From a virus: DNA of 40,557 nt. This document shows positions 1 to 8,386 of the stretch, in pieces. Position 1 is the stretch's first letter, and every line of letters begins with the position of its first letter. A program made the translations under genes and the position numbers. Location of the stretch: the IMG/VR virus record IMGVR_UViG_3300048625_000174, positions 1 through 40,557 of that record; one strand, written 5' to 3'. The notes under the pieces were generated by a model. It saw only the letters and a list, made by a program, of their open reading frames with translations, ran no database searches and was not told where the DNA came from.

Positions 1-7
1 GTTTTTA

Positions 8-36
8 TTGCGAACTGGATTTTTCGAGGGCATAAT
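8..36 (+). promoter_or_regulatory. possible promoter for the packaging genes
   Basis: TTGCGA (8-13) and CATAAT (31-36) are separated by 17 bases, a fair sigma-70 match just upstream of the small terminase gene. The predicted transcript would begin close to the ribosome binding site, which is awkward. The window edge hides anything further upstream. Weak call from sequence only. Confidence 0.28.
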
Positions 37-55
37 CTTCACAAGGATGAAGCAA

Positions 56-520
56 ATGGCAAAAAAACAACCATCAAACACCGTCAAATCAGCCGTCAGC
101 GCAATGCTCAACGCTGCGCTCCCAGAATTCACGCCTCCAGCCCACGTTCGTGTGCGCGAGAAAGACCAACCATTCTGGTCGGCTATCATGTCTTCCCGCG
201 CGCGCGAGGAATGGTCGAAAACTGACTTCGTTGTTGCGGCGCAGCTGGCGCGTTGTCAGGCAGACATCGAAACTGAGTCCTGCCTGCTGGAAGGCGAAGG
301 CAGCGTCATGGAAAATTTCCGTGGCACGATGGTGATGAACCCTCGGCATTCGGTTCTGGAGCAGTTGGCCAGGCGTGAATTGGCATTGATGCGCTCGCTC
401 GGTCTGACTGGCGTGTCAACTCGCGGCAACAAGGAAGATGTCGAGAAGGCCCGTAAGGTACAACGTCAGGCAGCTGCCGCACGAGATGAGTTGCAAGAAG
501 ACGATCTTCTGGCAAGCTGA
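56..520 (+). CDS. terS: terminase small subunit, P27-like
   Basis: Small subunit of the DNA packaging motor, which binds the packaging site and hands DNA to the large subunit. The protein (154 residues from this start) has the layout of P27-type subunits: a basic N-terminus, a helical middle (FWSAIMSSRAREEWSK, then VAAQLARCQADIE), an NPRHSVLEQLARRELALMRSLGL stretch split over two helices, and an acidic C-terminus. Start ATG at 56 is chosen because AAGG at 43-46 is then 9 bases upstream; the in-frame ATG at 47 would be too close to it. The stop overlaps the next start as TGATG, and the neighbour is the large subunit, which supports the call. Confidence 0.85.
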   Translation: MAKKQPSNTVKSAVSAMLNAALPEFTPPAHVRVREKDQPFWSAIMSSRAREEWSKTDFVVAAQLARCQADIETESCLLEGEGSVMENFRGTMVMNPRHSVLEQLARRELALMRSLGLTGVSTRGNKEDVEKARKVQRQAAAARDELQEDDLLAS

Positions 521-2061
521 TGGCCACCAAGAAACAAAAGAAGCTGACTCGCGGTGAACGAGTCATTGCTTTTATTGAACGTCATTGCCGAGCTCCAGAG
601 GGCGAGCACGTTGGCAAGCCGATTGTCCTGAGTGAATTTCAGCGAAAATTTATTCTTGACATATACGACAACAAGCATGGTACGCGCAGAGCATTCCTAA
701 GCATTGGTCGTAAAAACGGAAAGACAGCTTTAATTGCTGGCATACTTCTTGCACACATTGCAGGGCCAGAGGCGGTAATTAACAGCCAGATCATTTCAGG
801 CGCGTTGAGCCGAGAACAAGCATCGGTTGTGTTTGCTCTGGCCAGCAAGATGATTCAGATGTCTCCTGAGCTGACCAAGGTGACGCGAATCGTTCCGTCA
901 TCCAAGCGCATCATAGGACTGGCCCGAAACGTAGAGTTCAGGGCGCTGTCAGCTGACGGTAGGACGGCTCACGGTTTGTCTCCGATTCTGGCGATTCTTG
1001 ATGAGACTGGACAGGTGCGCGGCCCACAGTCGGACTTCATTGACGCGATCACTACGGCGCAAGGTGCGCACAAAGACCCGCTTTTGATTTGCATCAGCAC
1101 TCAGGCTCCGAATGACAACGATCTGCTATCCATCTGGCTGGACGATGCGCGTGAGAGCAATGACCCGCGCATTGTTTGCCACGTTTACGAGGCTCCAAAG
1201 GATGCTGACATCATGGATCGTGATGGCTGGAAGGCATCCAACCCTGCAATTGGCGTGTTCCGCAGCTTGAAGGACGTTGAGGAGCAAGCTGAAAGGGCAC
1301 AGCGGATGCCGTCATTCGAGCCAACATTCAGAAACTTGGTGCTAAACCAGCGCGTCGAGATGTCCGCGCCGTTCATCTCCAAGGGTGTTTGGCTGCTTAA
1401 CAGCATGGAAGCCGACGATTCGGTCTTCTACAAATACCCCGTCTACGGCGGTTTGGACTTGTCGGCCAAGAATGACTTGACCGCAATGGTTCTGATCGCG
1501 CACGACACAGAACGCTGGCACGTTAAACCGATCTTCTGGACTCCAGATAAGGGATTGCGTGATCGAGCCAAACGTGACCGAGCGCCGTATGACATCTGGG
1601 CAGACCAAGGGTTCATCCGAGCCTTGCCTGGCGCGTCAATCGACTACGAGATCGTTGCGCACGAGATTGTTGATACCATTTCTGACATGAACATTGTCTC
1701 GATGGCTTTTGACCGCTGGCGCTTTGACTTGCTCAAGAAGGAGTTTGACAAGATGGGCATTGAGCTACCATTGCATCCGTTCGGTCAAGGCTTCAAGGAT
1801 ATGGCTCCGGCGATTGACTCGCTTGAAACGCTGCTGCTGAATGAACAAATGGCGCATTCCGCACACCCAGTTTTGACTATGTGCATGGCAAATGCTAAGA
1901 TTGAACAAGATGCAGCCGGAAACCGCAAGCTGAACAAGCAAAAGGCGACTGGACGCATTGACGGCGCGGTTGCATTGGCGATGGCCGTAGGTGTAACCCC
2001 ACAGATAAGTACCGAAGGGGATTTCGATGGCTTTCTGTCTAATCCGGTGACGTTCAAATGA
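520..2061 (+). CDS. terL: terminase large subunit
   Basis: Packaging ATPase and headful/cos nuclease acting at the portal. The 513 residues are the usual length. A Walker A motif of the phage type GRKNGKT lies at residues 63-69, the Walker B pair LAILDE ends at residues 161-162, and the RNase H-like nuclease domain starts with GGLDLSAKNDL, with the first metal-binding Asp near residue 313. The pattern fits the Terminase_1 (HK97-like) family. The start overlaps the TerS stop by one base and the stop overlaps the portal start as ATGA, so the packaging and portal genes are translationally coupled. Confidence 0.95.
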   Translation: MATKKQKKLTRGERVIAFIERHCRAPEGEHVGKPIVLSEFQRKFILDIYDNKHGTRRAFLSIGRKNGKTALIAGILLAHIAGPEAVINSQIISGALSREQASVVFALASKMIQMSPELTKVTRIVPSSKRIIGLARNVEFRALSADGRTAHGLSPILAILDETGQVRGPQSDFIDAITTAQGAHKDPLLICISTQAPNDNDLLSIWLDDARESNDPRIVCHVYEAPKDADIMDRDGWKASNPAIGVFRSLKDVEEQAERAQRMPSFEPTFRNLVLNQRVEMSAPFISKGVWLLNSMEADDSVFYKYPVYGGLDLSAKNDLTAMVLIAHDTERWHVKPIFWTPDKGLRDRAKRDRAPYDIWADQGFIRALPGASIDYEIVAHEIVDTISDMNIVSMAFDRWRFDLLKKEFDKMGIELPLHPFGQGFKDMAPAIDSLETLLLNEQMAHSAHPVLTMCMANAKIEQDAAGNRKLNKQKATGRIDGAVALAMAVGVTPQISTEGDFDGFLSNPVTFK

Positions 2062-3731
2062 ACATGTTTTACAGCTTCTCCAATTGGGTGATCGGTGGTC
2101 TGCGCCGATCAAAAGGCATCCAGTATTCAACCCCGTCTAGCTACGCCGAAGATGCAGCATCCACAGTCACCTACGACAGTGCAATGCAGCTATCTGCGGT
2201 CTGGGCCTGCGTGAAACTGCTCGCTGAGACAGTCTCATCGCTCCCTCTCACGATCTACAAGAAGACTCCAGATGGTCGAGTTGTGTATGAAACACACGCT
2301 TTGACCACGCTTTTTGAAGGAAAAGTGAACCGATACCAGACAAAAATTGAGTTTTTTGAGACTGTTTTGCTGAATTTGGTCATCAACGGCAACTCTTACT
2401 GCAAGATTGAGCGAGTGGGCGACAGAATCGTTAGTTTGTTGCCAATCATGGCCGCGCAGGTCGAGCCGATGATGCTTGACGATGGTTCGATGGTTTACAA
2501 CTACACGAACGACCAAGGTGTTGCTGTATTCGCATCAGAGAGCATTTGGCATCTGAAATTGATGGGCAACGGAACGATTGGCATGTCTCCTTTGGCATAC
2601 CAACGCAATTCGTTGGGCATCGCACAGGCTGCTGAGAGTGCAGTCACGAAAATCTATCGCAACGGCGCAAAACCATCTGGTGTTTTGAGTATGGATCGCG
2701 TGTTGACTGATGCTCAGCGCACTGCTGTTCGCGCCAACTTCAATACATTGACCACAAGCTCTGATGATCGCTTGATGGTTCTCGAAGGTGGCATGAAGTT
2801 TGATGCCATTTCATTGTCTCCACAAGACATTGAATTGCTGGCAAGCCGTAAATTCCAAATCGCTGAAGTTTGCCGCTGGTACGGTGTGCCATCTGTGATG
2901 ATTAACGACTCGTCTGGCACGAGCGTCTGGGGTTCTGGCATTGAACAGGTGATGCAGGGCTTCTACAAGCTGACTTTGCGCCCATTGCTTGAGAAGATTG
3001 AGGCCAGCATGATGGTCAACCTGCTGACACCGGCAGAGCGCAACCGCATGGACATTGCTTTTGATTTTGATGCACTGCTTCGCGCTGATGTGAAGTCTCG
3101 CTACGAGTCATATCGCATCGCCATCACAAATGGCTTGATGACTCCGAACGAAGCTCGCGCAATGGAGCACTTGCCAGAGAAAGAAGGCGGCGATCAGTTG
3201 TTGATTCAGGGCGCTATGGCTCCTGTCGACGGCCTTGGACAGCAGAATGTTGTTGCGCCTGCTGTAGACCCTATTGCTCAAGCACAAACTGCTATTGACG
3301 AGGCTCAGAAGGATGCTCGCATGACTGCGATGTTTGAAGAGATGAAGTCTTTGAAGACATTGGTTCAGTTGAGCACAAAGAATCAGCCTGCACCAGCTCC
3401 TCAGCCAATCTCTGTTCGCATGGATGTGGATGGCAAGCAATTCTCCGATGCAGCATTGCAGATGAAGAAAACGACTGAGCACATGAACGACACGATGATT
3501 AAAGCGATGGATCGCTTCACTGACACGATGAGAAACATGCCAGCACCTAGCGTGACGGTTGAAGCCATCATGCCAGAGCTCAAGCAGATTAATCCGACAG
3601 TAACTGTTGTGAACGAAGTTGCCCCTGCTGCTGTAACTGTGGTTGATAATCATCCATCACGAGCAGTTCAAACCGTTGACAGAGATGCAAACGGAGAAAT
3701 CTTGCGCACAGTAATCAATTACGAGAAATGA
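2058..3731 (+). CDS. portal protein, HK97 family
   Basis: Dodecameric portal at the head vertex through which DNA is packaged. Residues 1-400 resemble HK97-type portals: an N-terminal SAVWACVKLLAETVSSLPL helix, a GNSYCKIER segment, WHLKLMGNGTIGMSPL, and EVCRWYGVPSVMI with the helical stem after it. At 557 residues it is about 150 longer than the core family. The extra C-terminus is rich in Gln, Met, Pro and Val (for example SVTVEAIMPELKQINPTVTV) and probably forms an extended accessory domain. ATGA overlap with the terminase. Confident on family; the role of the tail extension is unknown. Confidence 0.93.
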   Translation: MNMFYSFSNWVIGGLRRSKGIQYSTPSSYAEDAASTVTYDSAMQLSAVWACVKLLAETVSSLPLTIYKKTPDGRVVYETHALTTLFEGKVNRYQTKIEFFETVLLNLVINGNSYCKIERVGDRIVSLLPIMAAQVEPMMLDDGSMVYNYTNDQGVAVFASESIWHLKLMGNGTIGMSPLAYQRNSLGIAQAAESAVTKIYRNGAKPSGVLSMDRVLTDAQRTAVRANFNTLTTSSDDRLMVLEGGMKFDAISLSPQDIELLASRKFQIAEVCRWYGVPSVMINDSSGTSVWGSGIEQVMQGFYKLTLRPLLEKIEASMMVNLLTPAERNRMDIAFDFDALLRADVKSRYESYRIAITNGLMTPNEARAMEHLPEKEGGDQLLIQGAMAPVDGLGQQNVVAPAVDPIAQAQTAIDEAQKDARMTAMFEEMKSLKTLVQLSTKNQPAPAPQPISVRMDVDGKQFSDAALQMKKTTEHMNDTMIKAMDRFTDTMRNMPAPSVTVEAIMPELKQINPTVTVVNEVAPAAVTVVDNHPSRAVQTVDRDANGEILRTVINYEK

Positions 3732-3732
3732 T

Positions 3733-4107
3733 ATGGCAGTGACGTACTCAACAACGGTAAAAAATGCGCGACTGAGCGCAGTTGTGACGGCTATTGGTCC
3801 AACTGGTGTGCTTGAGATCGGAACAGCTGGAATGGCCACGGTGCTGGCCAGCCTTAGCCTAAGCAATCCCGCCGGTACTGTCGCCTCTGGTGTTTTGACG
3901 TTCTCTGGCTTTCCAAAGTCTGACACTGAGGCAAATGCAAGCGGAACGGCTGCTGCTGCTCGCATCCGCACAGCAACTGGTGGTGTAGACCTGATTACTG
4001 GCCTCACGGTTGGTACATCTATGTCTGACATCATCATCGACAACGTGTCAATCGTTGCTGGCCAGACAATCACAATCAACAGCGCCTCTATTACCCACGC
4101 GCCATGA
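3733..4107 (+). CDS. small structural-type protein, unknown
   Basis: I do not recognise a named family. The 124 residues are rich in Gly, Ala, Ser, Thr and Val with no Cys, no membrane segment and no charged linker, and read as a beta-rich virion protein (LEIGTAGMATVLASLSL, then SDIIIDNVSIVAGQTITI). It sits one base after the portal stop and its own stop overlaps the next start (ATGA). Its place between portal and protease suggests a minor head or decoration protein. That role is inference from position and composition. Confidence 0.75.
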   Translation: MAVTYSTTVKNARLSAVVTAIGPTGVLEIGTAGMATVLASLSLSNPAGTVASGVLTFSGFPKSDTEANASGTAAAARIRTATGGVDLITGLTVGTSMSDIIIDNVSIVAGQTITINSASITHAP

Positions 4108-4442
4108 CCACAGGAACGATGTCCGCATTGGAGGGTGATGGCGACACTCTAGGTGGCATCGTTCAATCCAACTGGTTTTTCTATTTCACGCAGCAGCCTG
4201 AAGGCGTTGACGTTTTTCAGTCTCCTATTGCCTTTGCAATGCCTGCAAGTGGCGAAATGGCGGCTTCAGAAGCTGGCGAGGATAGCTTTACTGCCATTGC
4301 CGTTCATACGGCCAAGCCAACCGTAGTTACTGGTGGAAGACGCAACGAAAACCTTGTTTGGGGCGAGTGGCCAGCCCTAGATGACGAGGAAGCGCGTAAA
4401 ATTAAGCGCAAACGCAACGAATTGTTGCTGTTGCTTCACTGA
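4104..4442 (+). CDS. small head-region protein, unknown
   Basis: A 112-residue protein of unknown function. It has a hydrophobic aromatic patch (SNWFFYFTQQPEG), an Ala/Gly/Glu-rich middle and a basic C-terminal end, RKIKRKRNELLLLLH. It is translationally coupled to the preceding gene by ATGA and lies 32 bases before the prohead protease. Context suggests a virion or assembly accessory role; nothing in the sequence identifies it. Confidence 0.7.
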   Translation: MTTGTMSALEGDGDTLGGIVQSNWFFYFTQQPEGVDVFQSPIAFAMPASGEMAASEAGEDSFTAIAVHTAKPTVVTGGRRNENLVWGEWPALDDEEARKIKRKRNELLLLLH

Positions 4443-4474
4443 AACCTTACAATTCCGTGAAAAGGGATATGCAA

Positions 4475-5110
4475 ATGGAAACAAAACGTCTTGCTGTAAA
4501 TTCGCTCGACCTGAAATTTGTCGGCGACGATATGTCGTTTTCTGGTTACGCCTCAGTGTTTGGCGGCGTGGATGCTTATGGCGACACGATTGACCCGAAG
4601 GCGTATGACCGCACACTCATCAACCGTGATCGTCCGATTCGATTGCGTTGGAACCACTATGGCCCTGTAATTGGCAAGTGGAAAAACATGTTTGTTGATG
4701 ACAAGGGTTTGTTTGTTGAGGGTCAATTGACACCTGGCCATTCAACCGCAATGGATGTCTATGCTTCGATGAAGCACGGCGCTATCGACGGTATGTCCAT
4801 TGGTTACATCCCGACAAAGAGCGAGCAGATTGATGACAATCGTCGCTTGTTGAAAGAAATTGATTTGTTTGAGATCAGTGTTGTTGAAGAGCCTGCCGAT
4901 TTGAACGCTACGATCAATAGCGTGAAGTCAGCTCTCGAAACTGCCTCAAGCATTCGTGAAGTTGAAGCTGTGCTGAGGGAGTCAGGCGGCTTTAGTCGGA
5001 ATGATGCGTGTATGCTGGTATCGCGTATCAAGTCCTTGCTGAAAGGCGATCTTTTGGCAGAAGAAGATGCCAAGCGAGAAATTGCTCGGCTGTTCCAGAT
5101 TAAAGCGTAA
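4475..5110 (+). CDS. prohead maturation protease, HK97 U35/S78 family
   Basis: Serine protease that cleaves the delta domain from the capsid protein and then itself during head maturation. The family His is visible in RWNHYGPVIGKW (His 61 from this start) and the nucleophile Ser in GAIDGMSIGY (Ser 108). The GYASVFGGVDAYGDTIDP opening and LFEISVVEEPA core are typical. The 211-residue length is normal. Start ATG 4475 is preferred over GTG 4457 and ATG 4469 because AAAGGG at 4461-4466 then lies 8 bases upstream. The gene directly precedes the capsid gene, as expected. Confidence 0.93.
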   Translation: METKRLAVNSLDLKFVGDDMSFSGYASVFGGVDAYGDTIDPKAYDRTLINRDRPIRLRWNHYGPVIGKWKNMFVDDKGLFVEGQLTPGHSTAMDVYASMKHGAIDGMSIGYIPTKSEQIDDNRRLLKEIDLFEISVVEEPADLNATINSVKSALETASSIREVEAVLRESGGFSRNDACMLVSRIKSLLKGDLLAEEDAKREIARLFQIKA

Positions 5111-5132
5111 CCACTCCTTAAAGGAAATCATC

Positions 5133-6281
5133 ATGGAATTGAAAGACATCATCGAAGCTGGTTTGAAGTCGCAAGAAGTCAAACTGCAAGCTGCCATCGA
5201 CAAGTTCGAAGGCCAATTGAAAGACAAAGGCAATGTTGACACCGAAGTCAAAGGCGAAGTGAAAGAACTGTCTGAGCAGTTCAAGTCTTTGTCTACTCAA
5301 ATGACTGAGTTGGCACAAAAGCAAACCGTTGCTGCACAAATGGAAGCCAAGCCTGTTTCCGCTGCTGAAGAGTTCGTTAAGTCTGAGCAATTCAAACAGC
5401 TCGTGACTGGCAACACTCAACGCGCTCGCTTTGAAGTTAAGAACACTGTGACCTCTGGTTCTACAACTGTGTTCCCAGACCAAAAGCCTGGCATCATTCC
5501 TGGCAACTTCTTGCCCACTAGCATCCGCGCTGCTTTGACTAGCATCGCTGTGTCTACCAACATGGTCAACGCTTTGCGTGAAGCCACTTGGACAAACTCT
5601 GCTGCTGAAGTATCTCAAGGCGCTTCCAAGGCTGAGTCTGATGCGACTTTTGAGCAATACAACGTGCCAATCACAACCGTTGCTCACTGGATAAAAATCT
5701 CAAATCAGCTATTGGCTGACGCTCCTGCTGTTGTGGCTTATATTGAGTCTCGCTTGCGTGACGGTTTGGCTCAACGCATCGACGCTCAGTTGCTTAACGG
5801 CAATGGCACTAGCCCTAACCTGTCTGGCTTGACTGACAGCGGTAACTTCACTGCCTACAGTGCTTCTAGCGATGACTTGTTGGTTGACGCAATCTCTCGT
5901 GCAAAATACGCTTTGTGGGCAACCGGCAACGCTCCTGACACTGTAATCGTGAACCCTGCGGACTGGGGCGCAATGGAGCGTACACGCGAGACTTACACAG
6001 GCGGCAAAGGCGAATACCTGTACGGTATGCCTGGCATGGCTGCTGGCATGAACCCATTTGGCGTGAATGTGATTCTTTCGAACCACATGGCTTCTGGCAA
6101 GTTCCTGATCGGCGCATTGCGTACTTCTGCAATCCTTTACAATCGCAGCGGTGCTGTAATTGAAATGGGTTACATTAACGAAGATTTCACCAAAAACTTA
6201 ATTACAATTCGCGCAGAAGAGCGTTTGGGCTTAGGCACCGAGCGTCCTGCTGGCATTTTGTACGGTGACTATTCCGCTTAA
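5133..6281 (+). CDS. major capsid protein, HK97 fold
   Basis: Main shell protein. The first ~100 residues from ATG 5133 are a Lys/Glu/Gln-rich coiled coil (the delta or scaffold domain normally removed by the protease), and the rest is the HK97-type shell: TSIRAALTSIAVSTNMVNALREA, spread over two segments here, then NGNGTSPNLSGL, and the conserved end NLITIRAEERLGLGTERPAGI. Start 5133 has AAGGAA at 5120-5125 at good spacing; an in-frame ATG at 5067 lies inside the protease gene and is unlikely. Codon use is strongly biased (GCT, CGC, AAG), fitting a highly expressed gene. A strong terminator follows. Confidence 0.95.
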   Translation: MELKDIIEAGLKSQEVKLQAAIDKFEGQLKDKGNVDTEVKGEVKELSEQFKSLSTQMTELAQKQTVAAQMEAKPVSAAEEFVKSEQFKQLVTGNTQRARFEVKNTVTSGSTTVFPDQKPGIIPGNFLPTSIRAALTSIAVSTNMVNALREATWTNSAAEVSQGASKAESDATFEQYNVPITTVAHWIKISNQLLADAPAVVAYIESRLRDGLAQRIDAQLLNGNGTSPNLSGLTDSGNFTAYSASSDDLLVDAISRAKYALWATGNAPDTVIVNPADWGAMERTRETYTGGKGEYLYGMPGMAAGMNPFGVNVILSNHMASGKFLIGALRTSAILYNRSGAVIEMGYINEDFTKNLITIRAEERLGLGTERPAGILYGDYSA

Positions 6282-6297
6282 GGTGTAAAGTTTTAAG

Positions 6298-6320
6298 AAG
6301 CCCTCTTCGGAGGGCTTTTT
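6298..6320 (+). terminator. rho-independent terminator after capsid gene
   Basis: Perfect 8-bp stem AAGCCCTC/GAGGGCTT closed by a TTCG tetraloop and followed by further T residues, 17 bases after the capsid stop. It should end or weaken head-gene transcription before the HNH gene. Confidence 0.9.
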
Positions 6321-6363
6321 AACGTCCAAAATAAACCGAGTAAAATATGCAAAAGGAGATTTT

Positions 6364-7044
6364 ATGGAAGTCAAATTTTGCAATAAATGCTCAACTAAAA
6401 AGTCATTGTTTGAGTTTGGCAAATCGAACAGGAGTAAGGATGGATTGCAGTCTAAGTGTAAGGAATGCGACAAAGATTACCGAAATAAAAATAAAAGCAA
6501 GATTGCCAAGTACATGTCTGAGTACAACATAAAAAACAGAGATTTACTGGTCAAGAAAAAAAGACAGTACAGAATAGAAAACATAGACGAAATAAGAAGA
6601 CGAGACAGGCTGTGGTCTATAAAAAATAAAGAAAAGGTAAGAGCAAACCAAGAAAAGCAATGGTCACTAAACAGGAAGAAATATTACGCTAAGGCTGTTG
6701 AAAGATGCAAGTTGAGAAGGTCGAGCGATGATATTTATTACTTGAAAGGGAAAATATCTCATAGAGTGCGTATGGCCATGAAAGGAATTGGTCTAAGAAA
6801 AGGTTCAGCAACATCAGAAATGATCGGATGCACTTGGGAAGAGTTTCATTTGCATATTGAGCGCCAATTCCAAAAAGGCATGACTTGGAAAAACAGAAAC
6901 CTATGGCATATCGACCACATAATTCCACTAGCCACAGCAACTTGTGAAGATGACATAATCCGACTTAACCATTTCACAAACCTTCGTCCGTTGTGGGCTG
7001 AAGACAACCTTCGCAAAAGCGACAAACTGGAGTACATCTTATGA
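6364..7044 (+). CDS. HNH homing-type endonuclease with zinc ribbon
   Basis: Probable selfish free-standing endonuclease. The N-terminus has a Cys4 zinc ribbon (Cys 6, 9, 32, 35), the middle is Lys/Arg-rich DNA-binding helix, and the C-terminal nuclease has WHIDHIIPL (His 182, Asp 184, His 185) followed by NHFTNLRPLWAEDNLRKSDK with the Asn residues of the HNH fold. It is AT-rich in codon choice (AAA, AGA, ATA) unlike the capsid gene before it, a sign of separate origin. AGGAG at 6354-6358 sets the start. It sits between the capsid terminator and the next structural gene, whose start it overlaps (ATGA). Confidence 0.9.
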   Translation: MEVKFCNKCSTKKSLFEFGKSNRSKDGLQSKCKECDKDYRNKNKSKIAKYMSEYNIKNRDLLVKKKRQYRIENIDEIRRRDRLWSIKNKEKVRANQEKQWSLNRKKYYAKAVERCKLRRSSDDIYYLKGKISHRVRMAMKGIGLRKGSATSEMIGCTWEEFHLHIERQFQKGMTWKNRNLWHIDHIIPLATATCEDDIIRLNHFTNLRPLWAEDNLRKSDKLEYIL

Positions 7045-7331
7045 AAATCGTAATCACATCAAAGAAGCCAATCATGGCTGTCGGCTATGGTCGCTTGCCA
7101 GCTGGTGTGCCAGTTGAAGTCAAGGACTCATTGGCTATGTTTTTTATCGAACGAGGGGAAGCTGTTCGTTTTGAGACAAAGGAGTTGGCAGATCGCCCTT
7201 TAGTGGAAGATGGCGAGGAGGAACAGTCGTCGTCCTTGCCAGCGGCCCAAGCCTCAACGGAGGAGACATCGAGCGAGTCAGAAACTGGCGTTTCGATGAG
7301 CAAGCGCGGACGCAAGAAAAAAGGGCAGTAA
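7041..7331 (+). CDS. small head-region protein; probable frameshift donor
   Basis: The 0-frame product has 96 residues. Residues 1-54 form a compact, folded-looking domain (MKIVITSKKPIMAVGYGRL, later MFFIERGEAVRFETKEL). Residues 55-96 are low-complexity acidic/Ser-rich sequence ending SKRGRKKKGQ. That tail is exactly the part that overlaps conserved codons of the next gene in the -1 frame, so it looks like overprinted filler. GGAG about 8 bases upstream supports ATG 7041. Function not recognised. Two products are likely: this 96-residue form and a -1 fusion of about 248 residues. Confidence 0.8.
   Translation: MKIVITSKKPIMAVGYGRLPAGVPVEVKDSLAMFFIERGEAVRFETKELADRPLVEDGEEEQSSSLPAAQASTEETSSESETGVSMSKRGRKKKGQ
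7178..7241 (+). other. candidate programmed -1 frameshift cassette
   Basis: The heptamer CCCTTTA at 7196-7202 is read C CCT TTA in the upstream gene, the canonical X XXY YYZ arrangement. An SD-like AAAGGAG (7178-7184) ends 11 bases before it, as in bacterial dnaX-type sites. After an 8-base spacer comes a 9-bp stem (7211-7219 with 7233-7241, one G-U pair). Slipping by -1 enters the frame that encodes the next gene, which is open from 7175 but has no ATG, GTG or TTG before its conserved region. All elements are seen in the sequence; function is inferred. Confidence 0.7.
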
Positions 7332-7786
7332 TTGTTGCCAACACCACGTTCAGAGCCGCGCCTTGGGCGGATGCTCTGTTTGCTCTTGATGAGCCTTGGT
7401 GGTCGTTGCATCTTGATGAAGTGAACCGTGACTTCGTTGGCCAGAGGTTCTGCACGAACAATCTGCCAGCGAAGTATATGACGACATATCTGAATCCTGC
7501 GAAATTCAACGCCTACGGAAATTCTGGTGCTGGCGGAGTGTCTTTGGCGCTGTTCGGAGATGCTGAGCGCGTGATCATGCTTGGGTTTGATTGTCAGCAC
7601 ACATACGGCAAGGCTCACTGGCACGGAAACCACCCCAGAGGGCTCGCAAACGCGAAACAGATAGACAGGTGGCCTGCGCTATTTAAACGACTCAGAGACG
7701 ACCATCCTGACGCTGAAATCATCAATGCAAGCCGAGTGACGGCGCTTGATATGTTTCCGAGACGAAATCTTGAGGATCTGCTGTGA
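7202..7786 (+). CDS. MptE/glycosyltransferase-like phage protein, likely frameshift-expressed
   Basis: The conserved reading frame begins FSGRWRGGTVVVLASGPSL just after the slippery heptamer and runs to 7786; RAVIVANTTFRAAPWADALF and a GFDCQHTYGKAHWHGNHP segment follow. The VVVLASGPSL beta-loop near the start resembles the nucleotide-binding opening of MptE/DUF115-like proteins seen beside glycosyltransferases in phage head modules. The first in-frame ATG (7455 or later region; a TTG at 7406 also exists) would delete this conserved N-terminus. I therefore infer synthesis as a fusion to the first 54 residues of the upstream gene, about 248 residues in all. An unusual start codon is the alternative. 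The stop overlaps the next GTG start. Confidence 0.65.
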   Translation, partial: SGRWRGGTVVVLASGPSLNGGDIERVRNWRFDEQARTQEKRAVIVANTTFRAAPWADALFALDEPWWSLHLDEVNRDFVGQRFCTNNLPAKYMTTYLNPAKFNAYGNSGAGGVSLALFGDAERVIMLGFDCQHTYGKAHWHGNHPRGLANAKQIDRWPALFKRLRDDHPDAEIINASRVTALDMFPRRNLEDLL

Positions 7787-8370
7787 GAATTTGCGTTTTA
7801 AGAAGCGGAAAAGAGTACGGGCCGAAGCACGTACAGTGGCTTGCGCGACAGGTTCCTGATTTGGTTTGCCTTTCTGATGTTGAGGTTGAGGGTGTGCACA
7901 CCATAAGGCTCAAACACGATTGGCCAGGCTGGTGGGCGAAGATGGAGCTGTTTCGGCCTGACATTCAGGAAGATCTGCTGTTTTTCGACCTTGACACAGT
8001 TGTCATCGGTGGCATTGAGCAGCTTGAGTCTCTTGAGCACACTACGCTGCTCAGTGATTTTTACAAGCCTCACTTGCCCGCTTCCGGCTTGATGTTGATC
8101 AAGAATCGCGACAAAGACAGGGTTTGGTCTGACTGGATGGAAAACCCAGAGGCACACATGAGGCGCTGCGTGACACGCGAGCATTGGGGTGATCAGGGTT
8201 ATCTGCGTGACGTTTTGCCGTGCAAGCGCTGGCAGATTGAGCTGCCGAACAAGATTTTCAGCTACAAGGCGCATTCATTGAAAATCGTGCCGGTAGGCGC
8301 AAGCGTGATCTGCTTCCATGGCAACCCACGACCATGGGATGTCAAAAAGAGTTGGATTCCTGAGCTTTGA
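7783..8370 (+). CDS. glycosyltransferase-like protein (DxD type)
   Basis: A 195-residue protein with a GT-A style core: RICVLRSGKEYGPKHVQWLARQ opening (shown in full length 22 only as parts: RICVLRSG and HVQWLARQ), KHDWPGWWAKMELF, and LLFFDLDTVVIGG carrying a DxD motif at Asp 69/Asp 71, then HWGDQGYLRDVL and a closing VICFHGNPRPW. These features match the nucleotide-sugar transferases of the GT8-like group. GTG start with GAGG about 9 bases upstream; overlaps the previous stop (GTGA). Placed in the head module with the MptE-like gene, it may modify virion proteins or a host glycan; the substrate cannot be read from sequence. Confidence 0.78.
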   Translation: MRICVLRSGKEYGPKHVQWLARQVPDLVCLSDVEVEGVHTIRLKHDWPGWWAKMELFRPDIQEDLLFFDLDTVVIGGIEQLESLEHTTLLSDFYKPHLPASGLMLIKNRDKDRVWSDWMENPEAHMRRCVTREHWGDQGYLRDVLPCKRWQIELPNKIFSYKAHSLKIVPVGASVICFHGNPRPWDVKKSWIPEL

Positions 8371-8386
8371 AAGGTAAACTCTGGGC

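Noticed and set aside
5118-5687. 189-codon minus-strand open frame under the capsid gene
   Set aside because: Shadow of a highly codon-biased gene; Leu/His/Ser-rich with no recognisable motif.
6318-6351. Promoter TTTAAC-N17-TAAAAT before the HNH gene
   Set aside because: The -35 element matches in only about half its bases and overlaps the terminator tail; too weak to list.
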